Source of the DNA: Alphaproteobacteria bacterium
Lineage (GTDB): Bacteria; Pseudomonadota; Alphaproteobacteria; Sphingomonadales; Sphingomonadaceae
Reading direction: 5' to 3'
Assembly (NCBI GenBank): GCA_018970965.1
Contig: JAGWVG010000032.1
Coordinates: 1 to 11,091, forward strand
Length of the DNA: 11,091 bases
The notes under the pieces are model-generated. The model was not told the origin of the DNA. It did not search any database and saw only the letters and a program-made list of their open reading frames with translations. A program made the position numbers and the translations under genes. Every line of letters starts with the position of its first letter. The stretch's first letter is position 1. Below are positions 8,856 to 11,091 of this stretch, piece by piece.

Positions 8856-9426
8856 GAACCTTTTCCATAAAATGCTTGCGGCACAACGCGACATAGCGAT
8901 CATTGCCGCCAACTTCGGTCTGCGCGCCTTCCTTCACCGCATTGCCATTGGCATCCACGCGCAGGTTCATCGTGGCCTTGCGGCCGCATTCGCAAACCGC
9001 CTTTAATTCGACAAGCGTATCCGCGATCCCCAAGAGTGCCGCAGAACCAGGGAAGAGCTCTGCCTGAAAATCAGTCCGCAACCCATAAGTGACAATCGGA
9101 ATGTTTTCTTCATCGGCCAACCGAGCAAGCTGCAACACCTGATCCCGCGACAAGAATTGCGCCTCATCGACCAGCACACAGGCCAAGCGGCGCTGCGCTT
9201 GTTCTGCCGTCACCTCAGCAAACAAATCGGTTTCTGGACGAAAGCGATGCGCCTCGGCCTTCAGGCCGATACGGCTGGTGATTGCGCCGACTTCGTAGCG
9301 GTCATCCAACTCTGCGGTCCACAGCATCGTTTCCATGCCGCGTTCTTTATAGTTGAAGGCCGCTTGCAGCAGGGTGGTCGATTTGCCTGCATTCATCGAC
9401 GCATAATAAAAATAGAGCTTCGCCAT
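8848..9426 (-). CDS. tdk: Thymidine kinase (type II)
   Basis: This cytosolic salvage enzyme phosphorylates thymidine (and deoxyuridine) to the monophosphate using ATP. The 192-residue protein resembles E. coli Tdk throughout. The P-loop is SMNAGKST (10-17, K15), the catalytic glutamate is E88 in VDEAQF, and YGLRTDFQAELFPGS (114-128) leads into the substrate lasso. C145, C147, C182 and H185 (CECGRKAT and CRKH) are the probable zinc ligands, with the same short C-x-C spacing that I recall in E. coli. GGNDRY (173-178) belongs to the thymidine-binding lasso. The ATG shares one base with the rbfA stop (TAATG), and the end overlaps the truB GTG, so translation is probably coupled to both neighbours. 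A nucleotide salvage gene is not a usual member of the infB-truB-pnp operon. Confidence 0.97.
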   Translation of the reverse strand: MAKLYFYYASMNAGKSTTLLQAAFNYKERGMETMLWTAELDDRYEVGAITSRIGLKAEAHRFRPETDLFAEVTAEQAQRRLACVLVDEAQFLSRDQVLQLARLADEENIPIVTYGLRTDFQAELFPGSAALLGIADTLVELKAVCECGRKATMNLRVDANGNAVKEGAQTEVGGNDRYVALCRKHFMEKVRG

Positions 9427-9821
9427 TAGTCGGCATCCGACGCCAAATCACGCGCCACTTTGGGGTTGCGCAACAGTTTGTCGATATGGGTGCCTTCGTC
9501 AAAGCTCTCATCCGCCAAAAACTTCAGCTTCGCTGCATATTTCTGACGCACTTTGGAGGCGACAGTACGTTGCAAAAAGGCCGTATTGGTTCGCAACGCC
9601 TTCAGCACCGCCTCTTCATCTTTGCCCAATAGAGGTTTTACGAACACCGTTGCATGACGCAAATCAGGCGACATGCGCACTTCGGTAATCGACACCGGGT
9701 GCGAGGCCAGAACATCATCATGCACTTCGCCGCGCATCAGAATTTCTGACAGCACATGGCGCACCTGTTCCCCCACGCGCAGGACACGGACGGAGCGAGT
9801 TTCTTCGGTCTGGCTGGTCAT
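9426..9821 (-). CDS. rbfA: Ribosome-binding factor A
   Basis: RbfA binds free 30S subunits near the 16S helix 1/decoding region and is needed for late 30S maturation, especially in the cold. The 131 residues fit the family and its type II KH-like fold: [18 protein letters not shown] (16-33), [17 protein letters not shown] (45-61), [24 protein letters not shown] (83-106) and the HIDKLL motif near 112-117. ATG at 9819-9821 has a good GGAGG five bases upstream. It lies 42 bases after infB, a gap filled by a stable hairpin, and its stop overlaps the tdk start. Confidence 0.97.
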   Translation of the reverse strand: MTSQTEETRSVRVLRVGEQVRHVLSEILMRGEVHDDVLASHPVSITEVRMSPDLRHATVFVKPLLGKDEEAVLKALRTNTAFLQRTVASKVRQKYAAKLKFLADESFDEGTHIDKLLRNPKVARDLASDAD

Positions 9822-9833
9822 CAGGGCCTCCGG

Positions 9834-9857
9834 CCCCTTCCCGTTTCCGGAAAGGGG
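9834..9857 (-). promoter_or_regulatory. GNRA-capped hairpin between infB and rbfA
   Basis: Read on the minus strand, CCCCTTTCCG and CGGGAAGGGG form an uninterrupted 10-pair stem, including one U-G wobble, closed by a GAAA tetraloop. On the plus strand the wobble becomes a C/A mismatch, so the structure favours the mRNA strand. It ends two bases before the rbfA GGAGG and lacks a U tract, so it is not an intrinsic terminator. It may stabilise the upstream mRNA end, guide processing or tune rbfA translation. Confidence 0.6.
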
Positions 9858-9863
9858 GTGGGA

Positions 9864-11091
9864 TTACAGCGTGCGAACACGCTCTTCGACGTCAAAGACT
9901 TCGAGCATATCGCCCGGCTTGATGTCGTTCGTGCCTTCCAAGACAACACCACATTCCAGACCAGCGCGGACTTCGGCCACATCGTCCTTGAAGCGGCGCA
10001 GCGAGGCAATGACCGTCTTGCTGACGATAACATCGTCGCGCGTGACGCGAGCGTGGATACCCTTCTTGATATACCCATCGGTAACCAAGAGGCCGGCCGC
10101 CTTGTCCTTTTTGCCAGCGGGGAAAATTTCCTTGATTTCGGCGCGGCCAACGACCGTTTCGAAATATTCCGGACCCAGTTCACCCGCCATACCGGCACGG
10201 ATTTCATCCAGCAGGTCATAAATGACGTCATAATATTTCAGCGCTACGCCATTGCGCTCGGCAATTTCGCGCGCCTTGGCATTGGGACGGACGTTAAAAC
10301 CAATGATCGGCGCACCTGATGCCTTGGCCAGCGTCACATCGCTTTCGGTAATGCCACCAACGCCGGAATGGAGAATGCGGACCTTAATGTCGTCATTACC
10401 AACCTTGGCGAGCGACGAGATAATCGCTTCCACCGAGCCTTGCACATCGCCTTTAACGACCAGCGGATATTCTTTGGCCTGCTTTTCCTTAAGCGCCGAG
10501 AACATCGATTCCAACGAGGCTGGGCCAGAGCCCGTGCGCTTGCGGGTCGCGACTTCTGAGCGATAGGCAGCCACTTCACGCGCACGCGCTTCGCTTTCCA
10601 CAACCGTCAACGTATCGCCGGCCGAGGGCACACCGCCCAAGCCAAGCACTTCGACTGGAGCGGAAGGACCAGCTTCCTTAATCTGCATGCCCTTGTCATT
10701 GACCATCGCACGCACACGGCCACTTTCTGCACCCACCACGAAGATGTCGCCCGTGCGCAGCGTGCCGCGCTGCACGAGGATCGTGGCAACAGGACCCTTG
10801 CCCTTATCGAGCTTGGCTTCGATCACCTTACCTTCAGCCGCGCGATCCGGATTGGCCTTCAGTTCTGAAATTTCTGCCTGCAGCTGAATCTTTTCGATCA
10901 GCTCGTCCAAGCCCTGCTTGGTTTTGGCGGAAACTTCGACGTCTTGAACGTCACCCGACAGCGCTTCGACGATGACGTCATATTGCAGCAGCTGCTCACG
11001 CACCTTTTGCGGCTGAGCTTCGTGCTTGTCACATTTGGTGATCGCCACAATCATCGGAACGCCCGCGGCCTTCACGTGATTAATCGCTTCC
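9864..11091 (-). CDS. infB: Translation initiation factor IF2, C-terminal part (cut by window edge)
   Basis: IF2 is the GTPase that delivers fMet-tRNA to the 30S subunit and promotes 70S joining. About 408 codons are present and the frame runs past base 11091, so the N-terminal region and the G1-G3 motifs are outside the window. Visible parts are the end of the G domain (MIVAITKCDK as the G4 motif, EVSAKTKQGLDEL as G5), then a beta-barrel (GPVATILVQRGTLRTGDIFVVG), the EYPLVVKGDVQGSVEAI domain, and the fMet-tRNA-binding C-terminal barrel ending in LEVFDVEERVRTL. The G4 motif reads TKCD, not the usual NKxD. It is upstream of rbfA in the conserved operon order; its start and promoter are not visible. 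Confidence 0.99.
   Translation of the reverse strand, partial: EAINHVKAAGVPMIVAITKCDKHEAQPQKVREQLLQYDVIVEALSGDVQDVEVSAKTKQGLDELIEKIQLQAEISELKANPDRAAEGKVIEAKLDKGKGPVATILVQRGTLRTGDIFVVGAESGRVRAMVNDKGMQIKEAGPSAPVEVLGLGGVPSAGDTLTVVESEARAREVAAYRSEVATRKRTGSGPASLESMFSALKEKQAKEYPLVVKGDVQGSVEAIISSLAKVGNDDIKVRILHSGVGGITESDVTLAKASGAPIIGFNVRPNAKAREIAERNGVALKYYDVIYDLLDEIRAGMAGELGPEYFETVVGRAEIKEIFPAGKKDKAAGLLVTDGYIKKGIHARVTRDDVIVSKTVIASLRRFKDDVAEVRAGLECGVVLEGTNDIKPGDMLEVFDVEERVRTL

Noticed and set aside
8856..8912. Upstream starts for truB inside tdk
   Set aside because: The extra residues do not match TruB N-termini. GTG at 8853-8855 overlapping the tdk stop, with a purine-rich GGAAAAGG before it, explains the family length.

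Overview
The window comes from an alphaproteobacterium, most likely a sphingomonad (Sphingomonadales). This rests on the overall style of the proteins, the PNPase with an arginine/glycine/aspartate-rich tail ending in [10 protein letters not shown], and the gene neighbourhoods. It is an inference; no rRNA gene is present to confirm it. The DNA is almost entirely coding and the genes are chromosomal housekeeping genes. There is no phage, IS element, CRISPR array, toxin-antitoxin pair or tRNA that I can see.

Layout from left to right: the last 23 codons of an unrecognised plus-strand gene (1-73) collide tail to tail with parC (topoisomerase IV subunit A). On the minus strand, a cyclophilin-type peptidyl-prolyl isomerase, tesB (acyl-CoA thioesterase II) and parC follow one another with short gaps and may form one transcription unit. 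The isomerase gene is divergent from rarD (EamA-family permease), the only complete plus-strand gene. rarD and pnp converge on a shared bidirectional terminator at 5076-5101.

The right half, 5127 to the end, is the conserved translation/RNA operon on the minus strand, read in the order infB (3' part only), rbfA, tdk, truB, rpsO, pnp. The genes supply initiation factor IF2, a 30S assembly factor, thymidine kinase, tRNA pseudouridine-55 synthase, ribosomal protein S15 and polynucleotide phosphorylase. The infB-rbfA-truB-rpsO-pnp order matches E. coli and many other bacteria. The thymidine kinase gene placed between rbfA and truB, overlapping both, is the atypical member. A strong intrinsic terminator follows rpsO, and pnp then has its own structured leader.

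I see no complete undescribed system. The most interesting signal is a 29-bp palindrome inside truB (8338-8366). It coincides with about ten extra residues relative to E. coli TruB, as if a small palindromic repeat had inserted in frame into an essential-class gene. A second compact hairpin, a ten-pair stem capped by GAAA, lies just upstream of the rbfA ribosome binding site. It pairs fully only as RNA from the coding strand. Other points worth a look are a TKCD instead of NKxD guanine-recognition motif in IF2, an alanine at the quinolone-contact position of ParC, and a chain of inverted repeats in the pnp leader. There is no gene-free stretch over 300 bases; the longest gap, 7443-7628, is described below.
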